The notes beneath the pieces are model-generated. The model worked only from the letters and a program-made list of their open reading frames with translations. It did not search any database and had not been told where the DNA came from. 64,000 bases of DNA from Hemerocallis citrina (lineage: Eukaryota; Streptophyta; Magnoliopsida; Asparagales; Asphodelaceae): NCBI GenBank assembly GCA_017893485.1, contig CM030365.1, positions 34,129,000 through 34,192,999 of the forward strand, given 5' to 3'. Shown piece after piece: positions 1-11,090 of the stretch. Made by a program: the position numbers and the translations under genes. Position 1 is the stretch's first letter; every line of letters starts with the position of its first letter.

Positions 1-360
1 CTTGAATATTGGTACTCTCTCGCAATTTTTTTCTCGACCATATATTGAAGTTATTTTCAATATATATTCATTTTTGGCTCAATCTTGATCTTTTGTGATT
101 TATTTTCGGTTTCTTGATTTGTTCTTGATCATTGTTGTTATTGTTGCTCTTCATTGTGTCTTGCTCTCTTTATTTGTATCTTTGGGTGCTCATGGTGGTT
201 TGGTTGCTCATCCTATTCCTAATCCTATTGTTTGATCCCTAATTGATTACCAATGCCAAATTAAATCCTACAATCCTATTATTAATCCTATACAATTTAC
301 CCTATTGGATCAATCCTATTCCTACTCCTAAACTATACACAACCCAATTACCACACACTA

Positions 361-420
361 CAAACCCTAAACTACACCCTATATAAATCTCTCACCCTAA
401 CGCTAACCCTAACCCTAAAC
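361..420 (+). promoter_or_regulatory. LTR promoter: TATA box with telo-box motifs
   Basis: TATAAA lies at 382-387, flanked on both sides by telomere-like AAACCCTAA/CTAACCCTAA units. The GC-rich block that follows (420-830) looks like a transcribed leader. The same TATA plus CCCTAAA arrangement recurs in the other Tekay-type LTRs. Promoter use is inferred from position and motif only. Confidence 0.55.
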
Positions 421-831
421 ACATACCCTCGGCCTCCCCTTGGTTTTGCGCCGACTGCACCCAACCAGCACCCCCAGCCTACTCCCGACCTTCCTCTCCC
501 CTCCGACCTGCACCTAGCCGACGCCAGACTACCCCCGATCACCTCCATAGCCAACCACCGAAACCCAAATCCCCGAGCACTCCATCTCCCACCCGTACAT
601 CTCTTCGCGTGTCCATCCGCCGGCGCCGATCGACAGCAGCAACGATGCCAGCACTGGGCCAGCGCCGCTGTGTGTCCCCTCCGATCTTCTCCATCTCGCT
701 TGTGGGTTTGCACGTGCTCGATTGTGCACGTGTGATCATGGTCGTTGATTCGTGGATTTTGTTTGTGGGTTTTGTTCGTTGTTGGGATCCATTCCTGTTA
801 TTCTTGGTGTTCTTCGTTTTCGTCTTCGGTT

Positions 832-840
832 AAGGTAAGT
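832..840 (+). other. Putative splice donor in LTR leader
   Basis: The sequence AAG|GTAAGTAAC (GT at 835-836) closely matches a plant 5' splice site. It marks a sharp switch from the GC-rich leader to T-rich, intron-like sequence. Equivalent sites in the other copies are AAG|GCAAGT (32707), AAG|GCAAAT (24599 and about 61169 minus) and AAG|GCAAGT (about 36000 minus). A matching acceptor lies just before the gag ATG in element A. Confidence 0.45.
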
Positions 841-2348
841 AACTTGTACTCCATTTTTTTTGTATGATACAAGTCAAAAATACCGCTTATAGTATAGTTG
901 GGTTCTAGAGACAACTCGTGTGTGTGTTATCTTTGATGGGCTTTGTCTCTATTGTGCTATTTGACCATAGTTGCCTCATGGCACAAAATCGACATGAAAA
1001 CAACTAGGTTTGACCATTCTTGATCTATTTATATATGTGAGATAATTAGGTGAAATTATGTGTTTGATGAGATACATGCGATATGATGGTTGTGACTATG
1101 TTATATACTCTATTTCATGATATTTGGACACTTAGTAGACTCTATACCATATTTGATTATGATTGGAACAAGTTTCGTATGATTTATGTTGGTTTTGTTT
1201 TCAAGAGAAAAATCTGTAATTGTTGATGATCAGCTTTGATTTGTATTTTGGACCATATTAAGGTCAGAATTCTTAATTTTTGTATACATGAATTGTAGAG
1301 AAATCTGTCTTCTTTCAAAACTCTCTGACCTTGATCGATTTCGTTTTCGTATGAGTGAGTTATGACTATTTTACTACAAAGGTGTATTCTATTTTCAGAT
1401 TTCGTTTCTTGATGATTTTGGATGATTAAACTATTTTGATACTAGTCCTAACTATATTATTTTGATCTAAAACTTTGCACAGTATTTCTATATCTATCTA
1501 GGGATTACCCAGAGTTTTGGTGGATTTTATTGATGAGTTTTATACGCCATTTCATGTTTGTTTATGAAAGCTCTACTTGCAGTATTTTGCTCGCTGTTAT
1601 GTAAAGAATCGTATTTTCACCCTAATTTCTTTTACTGTATGGAAAATATTTATGAAATATGAAAGTTATCTTATTTTGTCTATTTTTATCTCCCTTTGAC
1701 GGATTTGGATTTCATTTTACGGTTTGCGAGATATTACAGTTTTCGTACAGTAGTGTTGGGAATTCCAAATTTGCAAAACTATCGTTTCTTAATATTTTCT
1801 GATTTTGTTGACTGAACTATTTTTGCTGGAATATTATAAAACTTTATATTTTGATACTAGACATGTAGGGGATTACCCCAGAATTTTCCTGGATTTATTT
1901 GAGAAGTTTTAATGCTGTTTTTCTGACTTTGAATACGATTTACTGATTTCTGGCTAAATGTGTTTTCTGGATTCAAATCAGTTTTGAGTTATGATTTTGT
2001 GAAATACTATATGGCTTACATAATTCGTGTGTAAGTCTATTTTTCAGATTCTTTGATAGATTCATATATGGATTTCTGTAGTAATAGGAATCACTGTTTT
2101 AGTATTGTACTGTCATGCTGTTCTGAATATGAACATACACTGTTTTGCTCATTTATGTGATCGTAGATCATCTATGTTTATCTATTTGTTTTCCTGATTC
2201 TAATACTGATTATACCATGTTAGTTTGACACTATTTCATGTACTATTATGTCTGTTGATAACCATAATAAAGTGATCAAGCCGGGGTTTCTTAAGGGAAG
2301 ATCTAGTAGTGGAAAATATGGAAACGTGTACTTGGAAGGGAACTAGTG

Positions 2349-2690
2349 TTCCATACTGTTACTGTTACTGTTACTGTTACTATTACTTTTACTGCTACTG
2401 TTACTGTTACTTTTACTGCTACTGCTACTGTTACTGATACCTGAGTACACTGCCCCATTATGATCAACTATGAAATCTAAAAGCGAAACTGTTTGTTGTA
2501 GCAACCATGTGTTATAATATGGGGCGCTTGAAGTGCTACCTAGATAGTAATACACACAAGAATGTAAGAACATAAGACTGATACTGTTAGAATCATACTG
2601 TTAGACTGATACTGTTGGACTGATACTGTTATACTGTTACACTGATATACTGAGCTTACTGTTACTGGACACTGTTATTTGCCATATGAC
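2349..2690 (+). repeat. TACTGT-type short tandem block in LTR-1
   Basis: The block consists of imperfect TACTGT/TACTGC units and is interrupted by a conserved core at 2485-2550 (around GAAACTGTTTG and AGTGCTACCTAG). Other LTR copies carry unrelated short motifs at the same place, so this is a fast-changing domain of the LTR. Confidence 0.75.
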
Positions 2691-3284
2691 ACTATGCTTG
2701 ACACATTCATCTATACTGTTAGTATACCCTTCTAGTTGACTTTGTTAAACTGATTCATGCTAGTTATTACTGTTGAAGCATTATTCCATGCTATTTGTTT
2801 ACCTTTCCCATGTACTTGTATCCTACATTATAAGTGGCCCGTAACTTGCAATTGACGGGTACTTATTTTCTCTTTCCTTCTCCAGCAATTATTAATTGCA
2901 GATCAGGATGGTCAGCTGCCCGACGACATTGGAGAAATGAGATATTAGTGCTGGATTTCTTGCTTATTAGTATTACTATTATTGTTGCTTTGAATAATGT
3001 ATTTTGAGTACTTGGATGATTTCCTTGTATTTTGGGCGATGTGACCAGGATTTTGTCTTATCTAGATTCTGATTTATTTGAGATTAATGTATTTTGTTTC
3101 AAGTAAATTCTGTTGGTTTATTAAATCAATTTTGCATGTGTGTGGTTGACTCTTTCACTTCCGACTCTGATTATTTTGTTATATATTGTAAAGATTCCTG
3201 AACAGCTTATGGATGATGCAAATCATTCGCTGGGTTGAGTCGCGTATCCGTATTCCGTATTCTTTTTGGGAAGCGGGCGTGACA

Positions 3285-4460
3285 TACACCATGCACTAAA
3301 TAACTTCATATTATCATATATAAACCCAATATATCACTATAGCACCAAATATTCAAAATCATGCAAATACACCACATAGTAAAATTTCAACTATTAAAAT
3401 TCCGTATTTACTATTAATTCCTAATCCGGCTGTAACTATCATAAATCACATTGGATAAGTCTAAAATTTTGCAACAACATAAAATATATCTAGTACGATC
3501 ATACTCACCTGTCAAAATGCAGAAACTCGATATACAGCTCCTTTGCTACACGTCTGAGGTCGCTACCACCGCCTATTACCAGGTTTGAATATCAATAAGT
3601 GTTAAAACTCCCATACCAGTCCAAATTTACAGCTGAAAATACTTTCAGATCTTATAGGCATTTCATCGAATGCCCGACGTGCATTATTCGTATGCACACA
3701 CTCACAATTCTATTAAGTAGGTTTTAATCCTATAAATTCCATCAAAAATTATTCTAAATTGTTTCTCATAATTTTGAACAATTCCTATATCTAATCTCTA
3801 ACAAATTCCACCCATAAACTCTTCTAATTTCAAACCCAAAACCCCAACTCTTTTCAAATTTACCCTACTATATCAAATAAAGAATTAATTGCTTCTAGCA
3901 TGAAGATTATCCCTTAATATCCATACTACCCTATTTCTCTTGTAAACAATTGAAAACATACAACCCTATATAATTTAATGAAATTATTTCTCACATTCCA
4001 AGAAACCAATCTAAGAAACCAACACCAGGATGTTGAAGAACACCTTCTAATTAGCTAGAACACCCTAAAAATTTCTAAAAATGTCAAATAAATGATGGGA
4101 AATAGAAAACCCAAAAAAAGAAAAAAAGAAAGGGAAGGTCGGCCATGGGGGGGGGTCTGGTCAATGGGCATCAGAAGAAAAGATGGGGAAGGGTGGATTT
4201 AGTAAATAAAAGGAAAATTACTATTAAACCCCTCCAAGGCTCACCTATTACTTATATACCCATATATTTCTATTTTTTTATTTTATTTTATAAAAACTCT
4301 AATAAAACTCACTTCACCGGATGAATAAATAAATTAAGGAAATATATAAAATAAAATTGTATATTTAAGCATAATAATAATAACAATAATAACAATTTCT
4401 GATAGCAATAAAAGAATTACAAAAGACTGTTTTGAAATTATAAAAATAAGGGGTGTTACA
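3285..4460 (-). mobile_element. Truncated minus-strand LTR (LTR-H)
   Basis: Read on the minus strand, this piece starts TGTAACACCCC at 4460, a typical start of plant Ty3/gypsy LTRs, and then runs AT-rich. Its right edge cuts straight into the RNase H coding sequence of Tat element T1. The 3' part of the LTR is displaced by LTR-1. A TATA-like TATATAAG lies near 4245-4253. A CAG|GTGAGT donor-like site lies at 3508-3507. A poly-G run lies near 4147. The family is not resolved beyond probable Ty3/gypsy, and there is no coding sequence. Confidence 0.55.
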
Positions 4461-6118
4461 TCGGTGTCATACTAGGCGGTCTGGACAAGTTCGTCCTCCA
4501 ATACTGTTTGCAGCTCAAGTTTCGGCCCTCCAACAATGATGCAGAGTACGAGGCACTATTTACCGGACTGCTTCTGGCTCGTAAAGCTAGGGGTTAAAAT
4601 GGTTAAGGCTTTCAGCGATTCCCAAATCATTATCAATCAAGTCTGTGGGGAATACTAGGCCCGTGACACCCGAATGGTCCAGTACCTGATGTACATCCGG
4701 TAACTTTTGGCAAATTTCAAAGAAATCTTAGTCATCCGGATCCCCCACGAACAGAAACGGCCAAGCTGACGGGTTATCCAAGTTGGCATCCTCTTCTTTC
4801 AATGGCCTCGATTGCACGGTGCATGTAGAGGTCCTTGTCTGACCGAGCATCGACAAAGAGAACACCGAGGTCCTCTGTCTCAAGCCACCAACGGAGCATC
4901 CAACATGGATGGATCCGATCATGAGCTACTTGAGAAATGATGAATTACTGCAGGACCAGTCCGAAGCTAGAAAGGTCTGTATCAGTGCTCGAGAGGTTTG
5001 AACTCGTCAATGTTGTGAAAGTCGATGGGAGACCATACCTCCGATGTCTGACCCCAGCAGAAGCCAAGTACGCACTAAATAAGATGCATGAAGGGGGTCA
5101 GAAGTTGCCCTATAGGCAGCATGTCGCTCACTGGAAAGATACTAAACCATGGGTACTACTGGTTGATCCTCCTCAATGATGCTCATGGTCTTGTCAAGAA
5201 ATGTGGCCCATGCCAAAGGTTTTCCTCAGTCAAACACATCCCTCAGGCTGAGCTTAAATTGATGGCTAGTACAGCCCCCTTCGCCATGTGGTGGATGGAT
5301 TTGGTCGGTCCGTTTCCTAAAGCAATTGGGCAAAGGTGCTTCCTAATTGTGACTATCGATTACTTTATGAAGTGGGTCAAAGCAGAACCGTTGGCTACCA
5401 TCACTGAACACCTAGCCAAGTAGTTCTTTTGGAAACTTATCATTTGTCGATTTGGGATCTCTCGGATCCTTATTACTGATATTGGTACCCAGTTCACCGG
5501 TAAAAGTTTTCGCAAATTCTGTGAGGACCTGGAAATTCAGCAGGGGTTCTTCTCAATTTCACACCCACAAACAAATGGCCAAGCTGAGAACGCCAACCGA
5601 TCCTTAACGTACTCAAGAAGTGATTGGACAAATCTCCCAAGGGTTTATGGGTCGATGAGCTACCCAGTGTGTTATGGTCCTACCGAACGACCAAGAGGAT
5701 TCCGATGGGTAAGTCACCATTCAACCTAACCTTTGGAACCGAAGCTATAATCCCTCTGGAAGTCGGACCACCTTCCCCTTGGAATATGAATTTCAATGAG
5801 GAGTTGAACTCAGATAACCTCAGAGCCAACCTAGACCCCCTTGATGAAGTTCATGAAAGGTCTGCTATTAGGAGGAATGTCTCCCAACAGTGGGTAGAAT
5901 GGTTCTACAACAAAATGGTCCGACCGACCAACATCAAGGAGGGTGATCTAGTGCTACAAAGACTCGACATCTCTGAACCAAACAAATGGGGAAACCTGGC
6001 TCCCAATTCGGAAGGCCCATATAGGGTCTTCAAAGTGATACACCCTGGCACTTACCGACTTGAAGACCCTAGAAGGGGGGGGGTCTTGGAATGCAGAGCA
6101 CTTGATGAAGTTCCATGA
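4461..6118 (+). pseudogene. Tat-lineage Ty3/gypsy pol fragment T1: archaeal-type RNase H and integrase
   Basis: The fragment begins inside the second (archaeal-type) RNase H (GVILGGLDKFVLQY, then NDAEYEALF), then loses frame through about 4930. The integrase follows: a zinc-binding remnant with CGPCQRF, then a core with IDYF (Asp), ITDIGTQF (Asp) and GQAENANR (Glu) near 5355-5600. The C-terminal part at 5624-6118 carries the GPYRV motif and has no chromodomain. Stops and frameshifts near 5160, 5423 and 5610 break it. An RNase H directly ahead of integrase is characteristic of the Tat lineage. Gag, protease and most of RT are missing. It would have supplied cDNA processing and integration, but is dead here. 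Confidence 0.85.
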
Positions 6119-6197
6119 AGGCCCTTAGTGGTCTGTAATTGTAATGAGGCCCTAAGAGCGGCAAATGTAATAAGTGCTCGCTTTTCAGTGACCAACA

Positions 6198-6203
6198 AAT
6201 AAA
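6198..6203 (+). terminator. Sense-strand poly(A) signal of T1
   Basis: AATAAA lies about 80 bp after the end of the integrase reading frame, in an AT-rich stretch. A matching signal follows the integrase of T2 (39616-39621). It would end a sense pol transcript before the 3'-UTR repeats. Confidence 0.4.
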
Positions 6204-7872
6204 ATATAATCTCTTTAATTTCTTTTCAATTCCAGAAAAAGATTGCAAGGCCAATCCCTCGTGCGTTTCCTCTCGGAATGAAGCTATGACTTCGAGACCA
6301 TCGCGGATTTCTTCGCTGTAACGCCCCGAATTCCAAAATACACTGAATTCGAGATTCCACAGGATCTTTACACTTCATTTAGTACAATTTTACAAGGAAT
6401 TTAAAACTTTTCACTTTACATCAGAGTTACACGAAAAACTTTACTCTTTACATTGCACAGCGGAAGTAAATTTACAACATTTAAATAAATGTACAACAAC
6501 ATTGAATAGTCTTTAAGCATCTGTCCTTCTTTAATCTTTTGTCATGTCATCTACCCTGCATATAAAACTGTGGGTACGTCAGTTTATTCAACCGACGAAC
6601 ATTATACACGGCCATCCTCTCTATGCCGGAAATAGTATAACTAATTTTCCATATTTAACAAATACAAACTTGTCACATATCAAACTAAAGGGAATACCCT
6701 AATGATGTCGTGTTGTGATTGTGCACTTAGTCCTTAATGCAATTATTTATATTATATGACACTAATGCACACTTGTTCGGATTCTATGCATCCCATACTA
6801 CATAGGTCCGAGGGCAAACCCTTAATCGTTCTTCATCTTGTAGGATTCAATCCCTCGTCATGACTTAATCTACTACTGTAATTACGGTAAGTATCGTAGA
6901 TGTTCTATGAGTTACGAGCTCATGTCCAGACAGCCTGGAGGGGAATCCCACGTCATGTCATGACGCATCGTGAAGACAGCCTGTGGTTAATTCAACCTCC
7001 GTCATGGGACCTGACACCACCCGCAGTCACCAAACATCCCACGAGCGTCGCCACCGGGACGGTACTCTGGAGCAGTATCCACGTCATGTCACGATGCATC
7101 GTGAAGACAGCCTATGAATACTCTCACACCGCCAATCCAATGGCCCTTAAACTCATGTTTTTCTCCTACTTTCATCACATCTCTACTATGTATCTAGTTC
7201 TTAGTTTAATGAAATCATGAACAAAACCGATCTCTTAGAGTTAGCCCTCTCACTGCTACCGGTCTTATTTCCTTCATTTCACAATGACCCAACTGGTCTT
7301 TTCAATTTCAATAATCAATTTATTCATCACTTTCACTTGCCGGTGTGAGTTTTGGCTACACCCTAATTTTCAATTTCAATTCATAAATTCACATATTTGA
7401 GTTGTCATACTCAATAGTATTTCTCTTTTCCAATCATGATTTCTAACTTATTCATGAGTCCACAATCATACATGGAATTCAATTATTCATCAAGTAATTC
7501 ATGAAATATCTATTTCCACATCACTAATTTATATGGCCAAAATGAATATTCACACTTCATAATTTTCACACCATTATCCAATGAGAATAATTCACATCAC
7601 ATCACTTCATATAATTTCTTTCTTATTCGTATTCATTTTCTAACATTTTATTTCGAGTCCTTTTTTCAAGGTACAACTTTCATAAAAATACAAGTGTAGA
7701 ACTTTAGCTCTAATTTGTACATTTGTTCTCAAAAATATACTCTATTTTATTTTGATAACAGCCAAATTATTTCTCATAAGTCTCACATATTTTTAGAATA
7801 ATAATCATATTTTTTCCATAATTTTTAATCATCAAGAAAAACACCAAAAATTATTTTTTTCCACAACTTAAC

Positions 7873-7951
7873 CCAAGCCAAGACCAGGATTCGAACCCAC
7901 AACCCCCGAGGAACAACCGCAAGTACAGGCCACTAGGCCAATCGCGCTAGG
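7873..7951 (-). pseudogene. tRNA-like sequence 1 inside LTR C1
   Basis: On the minus strand there is an A-box match (TTGGCCTAGTGG) and, about 40 nt later, a B-box match (GGGTTCGAATCC). This is the spacing of an internal RNA polymerase III promoter and resembles a class II (Leu/Ser-like) tRNA. The acceptor and T stems pair poorly, so it is not a functional tRNA gene. It may be a tRNA-derived SINE remnant or a degraded pseudogene. Confidence 0.5.
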
Positions 7952-8032
7952 CGATATGAAGGAAGGCTAAGAGCTATAAATGCTCTCGGCTGAACCTTAT
8001 AATTCTTTTAAAATACAAACAAAATATATGGT

Positions 8033-8125
8033 GCTGATGGGATTCGATCCCCCAACCTCTGAGACACCCGCACACTGTAGCGAAATAGAATCACCCGACC
8101 ATTTGAGCTATATGCTCAAGTTGTC
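8033..8125 (-). pseudogene. tRNA-like sequence 2 inside LTR C1
   Basis: The minus strand reads TAGCTCAAATGGT (A-box/D-arm-like) and later TGGGGGATCGAATCCCA, which can form a 5-bp T stem with a GATCGAA loop. The two boxes are about 60 nt apart. The acceptor ends do not pair convincingly. Together with the copy about 160 bp away it makes a head-to-tail pair of Pol III-like promoters inside a Pol II LTR. Confidence 0.45.
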
Positions 8126-8738
8126 TCAAAACAACTCAAACTCTAATTAAATTAGTTCTCTCTGTTTAGTAGAACATTTTGATGTTCAAAAAGCTCTCAT
8201 TTGATTTTATTAAACTTGCTGTAAATTTCCAGATTGACTATTCTCATCATAATTTATACTCCAGTAGATAAAAAAATAATTTTTTCACTAATTAACACAT
8301 AATTTTCATACACTTAATTTGAATTACGAGCCACTACTAATATGTTTCTTTTTCGACATTTCTTATCAAATTTTGACATCAATAATCTCTATATTAATAA
8401 TCTGTTTTTATTCACTCCACAAACCCAACAAATCATATTCTAAATCATTCATTGCAACATTATCACAAAAGTACGTGAAAGCGCATGAAACAACATTTTT
8501 TGCCTACTAACATTTGCATATTGTCTTTGATGCTAACAATAAATTTTTCTTTAGGCAATTCATGGCAATAATTTATTTACACACAACTTAAGTTTAATGA
8601 TGGAACCACATACAAGCTATATATCAACATTCCAATCAACTAATAGGCCAATTTTCCAATTAAAATGTACTCTTACTAATCTTTTTCATGCATCATTAAT
8701 TCAATTTAATTCTAACATGCTTCCTAATTAGAAATACG

Positions 8739-9041
8739 GAAAATTTACCCACCTTAATTTAGAGAGAATACAATTAGCAACACCTCCTAAACAAATGTCC
8801 TTGCCAAGAGCGCGATCCTCCTCCTCGTCGATGCGCACACAAGCTCCAAGAATGCCAAACCCGAGCACTCCCTTGTTGATTGCCGGCCTCTCCTCTTTGT
8901 TGATGCAAGCACAAATTCCCCACACAACTCTCAATCTTTTAACTCACTTACTAAACTATTAATAATGTATTTTAAACTATAGGTTTGGAGGAATAATTAG
9001 CACAAGAATAACTAGGCTAAGGGGGGGGGGGGGTATTTATA
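8739..9041 (-). promoter_or_regulatory. C1 promoter, leader and donor-like site
   Basis: TATAAATA (9041-9034) sits beside a G run. The leader contains only a short ORF, which I do not consider real. It ends in TTAAG|GTGGGTAAA with GT at 8752-8751, about 285 bp from the TATA box. LTR C3 repeats this spacing (TATA 49939-49932, AG|GTGGAC at 49639). Confidence 0.4.
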
Positions 9042-9220
9042 CTAAAAATTTAGGAAAATGGAAGGCTAGGATTAACTTAGGAGTTAGAAAACAAAGGGCT
9101 AGGATTCAAGGAGGAGTTACAATAACCAACCATGATCAAGTAACCACCACCCATGACTCCATTTGAAAATTTTCATTTTCCCTCCTAAAGATCAAAACCG
9201 GCCTAGCATGAATTGATTCA

Positions 9221-9247
9221 ATTGCACGTGTACGTGCAATGCACGTG
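9221..9247 (-). promoter_or_regulatory. G-box (CACGTG) palindrome cluster in LTR U3
   Basis: ATTGCACGTG followed by TACGTGCAAT forms a near-perfect 20-bp palindrome, with a second CACGTG at 9242-9247. In plants CACGTG is bound by bZIP and bHLH factors. Related G-boxes occur at the same end of C2 (about 11950-11970) and C3 (about 50104 and 50415), which suggests a conserved upstream control element. Confidence 0.5.
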
Positions 9248-9599
9248 CATGCATTTGTCTCCAAAAATTTGTACATTAAATTTACATAAAAATAATCTTT
9301 AAAATGTATTCTACATTACAAGTTGTATTTAAAATAAAAATAGCTCATGGGCTTTAGTTTATGGGCCAAAATAATAATTATAAAAATAATAAATTGAATT
9401 AAATTTGGGCTTTTAAAATAAAGGCTTTTGGTCTACTTGAAAAAGGCTTTATATAAAAATGATTAAAGAGCACATATATAAATATCTATACTCATCATAA
9501 TGAAAATAATTATAGATTTAATTCTACCAAAAATATTGCATGTGCACACTACGTGCAAAATAAAAATAATTTTCATTAAATGAAAATCGGGGCATTACA

Positions 9600-9855
9600 T
9601 TCGCAAACTTGGCTCTCGTCTTAGCGCCTCAATATAGAGCTCAGACTTCCGAGACCATCTCGAATTTCTCCGCAAATATGGCTCCCATCTAAGCTCCTCA
9701 GAATGGAGCTCCGACTCCAAGATCATCACAGATTTCTCCGCAAACATGACTCTCGTCTTAGCGCCTTTGAATGGCGCCCTAACTTTGAGACCGTTGCGGA
9801 TTTCCCCGCAAGCATGGCTATGGTCTTAACACCTCAAAATGGCACTCCACCTCCG
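9600..9855 (+). repeat. 68-69 bp tandem repeat, 3' UTR of T1
   Basis: Units recur at 9602, 9671, 9739 and 9807, marked by CGCAAAC/TATGGCTC and GAGACC.T..CGGATTTC. A further copy lies left of LTR C1 (6285-6316), so the array has about five units. Tandem repeats in the region between integrase and the 3' LTR are a known habit of Tat/Ogre-type elements. Confidence 0.8.
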
Positions 9856-11090
9856 AATGGATTGCAGAACAATGCATCGGGCCCCGCCTCCGAGCAAGGC
9901 CCTCTGACTCTGATCCATTCGCAGGCTCACCTTGATACATTCTGCTCACGAAAGATCAGATCAATTCGCAACATGAGAAGTCAATTTGTACAGTAAACAT
10001 GCAATCAAAGAAACTTTTATTGAATGAAAGATAATTACAAAGTAGGTGGTGGTCAGTCCGTGTTGGCAAATCAAACACAAAAACAAACAAGATAGCTATG
10101 CCAAAACACTTCTATAGTCACCTATTATTTTGAAACACTAGTTATCGCCGATAGTCCACATGCAGAAGAGGCATCATAAGCAAACACCGGCGACAATGTG
10201 AAGGTCGGCTGACCTAAGCATGAAGATTATCAGCCTGCCTGAGCAGACCCACGATCTACGTGAAGAATAAACTCTTCGGCCTCGGCTCCTGTCACCCAGT
10301 TAGGGACATCTGATCTTGGAACCCGGGATATACTTGATGAAGTTCAACGGCGAGTACCCCAATCCTCTTCGGGTCCCTTCGGATCAGTGCCGTCAGTACA
10401 GGAGGCACTAGCCAGAAAAAGGTCCCACCAAGTTCTGTTAAGGGGGCAAAGTCGAGGAGGACCACGTCCCTCGAAACTCGGGGCAAACTTTAGATCTTGA
10501 AACCTAGAAAAAATCTAACTGAGCTCCTTGTCGGTACAAAGATCCCCTCTAGGTCGGACATGCGAACAACTTACCAAGGGTCACCTGATTCGGTACCAAC
10601 AGACCCACCCCCGTCAGCTTCAATCCTCATATATTCTTTCAGGTGCTTAGTGAAAGATGCTCCGCATTCATTCAGAAGAACAAGGCAATGAGGTATGTAA
10701 ACCAACTAACTAAGAACGGGAAAATTTATAGACATTCTCACAAGATACTTCTCGATGAACACAGGCTCCCTTATGTATTACAGCCAACATTTCAACTTCC
10801 AAGATGGTAGTCTCCTCGATTCCCATGAAGAATGATGTAAGCATGCCCACATGGTCACTCACGCGATCATTCAAAAGGGAGCACAAAACCACGATCTGGG
10901 ACCCACATCTCCGAAGGCGAGGTCCGAGGCATTCAATCCTTGGTTCAGAAGACTGATGCAAGACATATAACCATAAGTTAGAAGGCAAAAAACAAAGGAG
11001 ATCAAGCATATCTTATTCATCAATAATAATCACGTACAACTACGGTGGCCAGTCCATAAGAAGGTGAAAATAGAAACAACCTAAGTCTAC
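9856..11090 (-). other. Degraded 3' region between repeat array and antisense ORF of T1
   Basis: I see no intact gene here. On the minus strand it looks like the downstream part of the antisense unit, with AATAAA at 10021-10016 and another A-rich signal near 11015. Two copies of a GGTGG(C/T)CAGTCC motif (plus strand, about 10046 and 11045) recur once in T2 (about 41467). Short open frames here are not supported. Confidence 0.4.

Larger units (their letters stand above)
1..3284 (+). mobile_element. Tekay/Del-type LTR (LTR-1), 5' end cut by window start
   Basis: This is a long terminal repeat of the same family as the LTRs of the full element at 23629-35203. Both share the TATA/telomere-like block, the GC-rich leader, a long AT-rich part, and the 3' end with repeated CGTATTC followed by GGGAAGCGG and GTGACA. 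It lacks roughly the first 60 bp relative to that LTR. No primer site or gag follows its 3' end, and the sequence changes at once to a different minus-strand LTR, so it is probably a solo LTR or a 3' LTR. The right-hand TSD would be TACAC (3285-3289); the left one is outside the window. No real ORF is present. Confidence 0.85.
6317..9599 (-). mobile_element. Solo LTR C1 (3283 bp) with TSD TTCGC
   Basis: The plus strand reads TGTAACGCCCCGA at the left edge and TCGGGGCATTACA at the right edge, giving near-perfect inverted ends of 13 bp. It is flanked by the 5-bp duplication TTCGC (6312-6316 and 9600-9604), and the 68-bp repeats of T1 continue exactly across the insertion. The promoter (TATAAATA, 9041-9034) and G-box cluster near 9221-9247 put the LTR sense on the minus strand. 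There is no internal region, so it is a solo LTR. LTRs C2 and C3 share its ends and G-boxes. It is probably Ty3/gypsy, but no coding region proves this. Confidence 0.85.

Noticed and set aside
4147..4156. Poly-G runs as regulatory quadruplex (also 9021-9033 and 6075-6082)
   Set aside because: Single homopolymer runs without the spaced G-tracts of a quadruplex; likely slippage.
8033..8125. Functional tRNA gene
   Set aside because: Acceptor stem does not pair, no clear anticodon loop, and it lies inside a decayed LTR.
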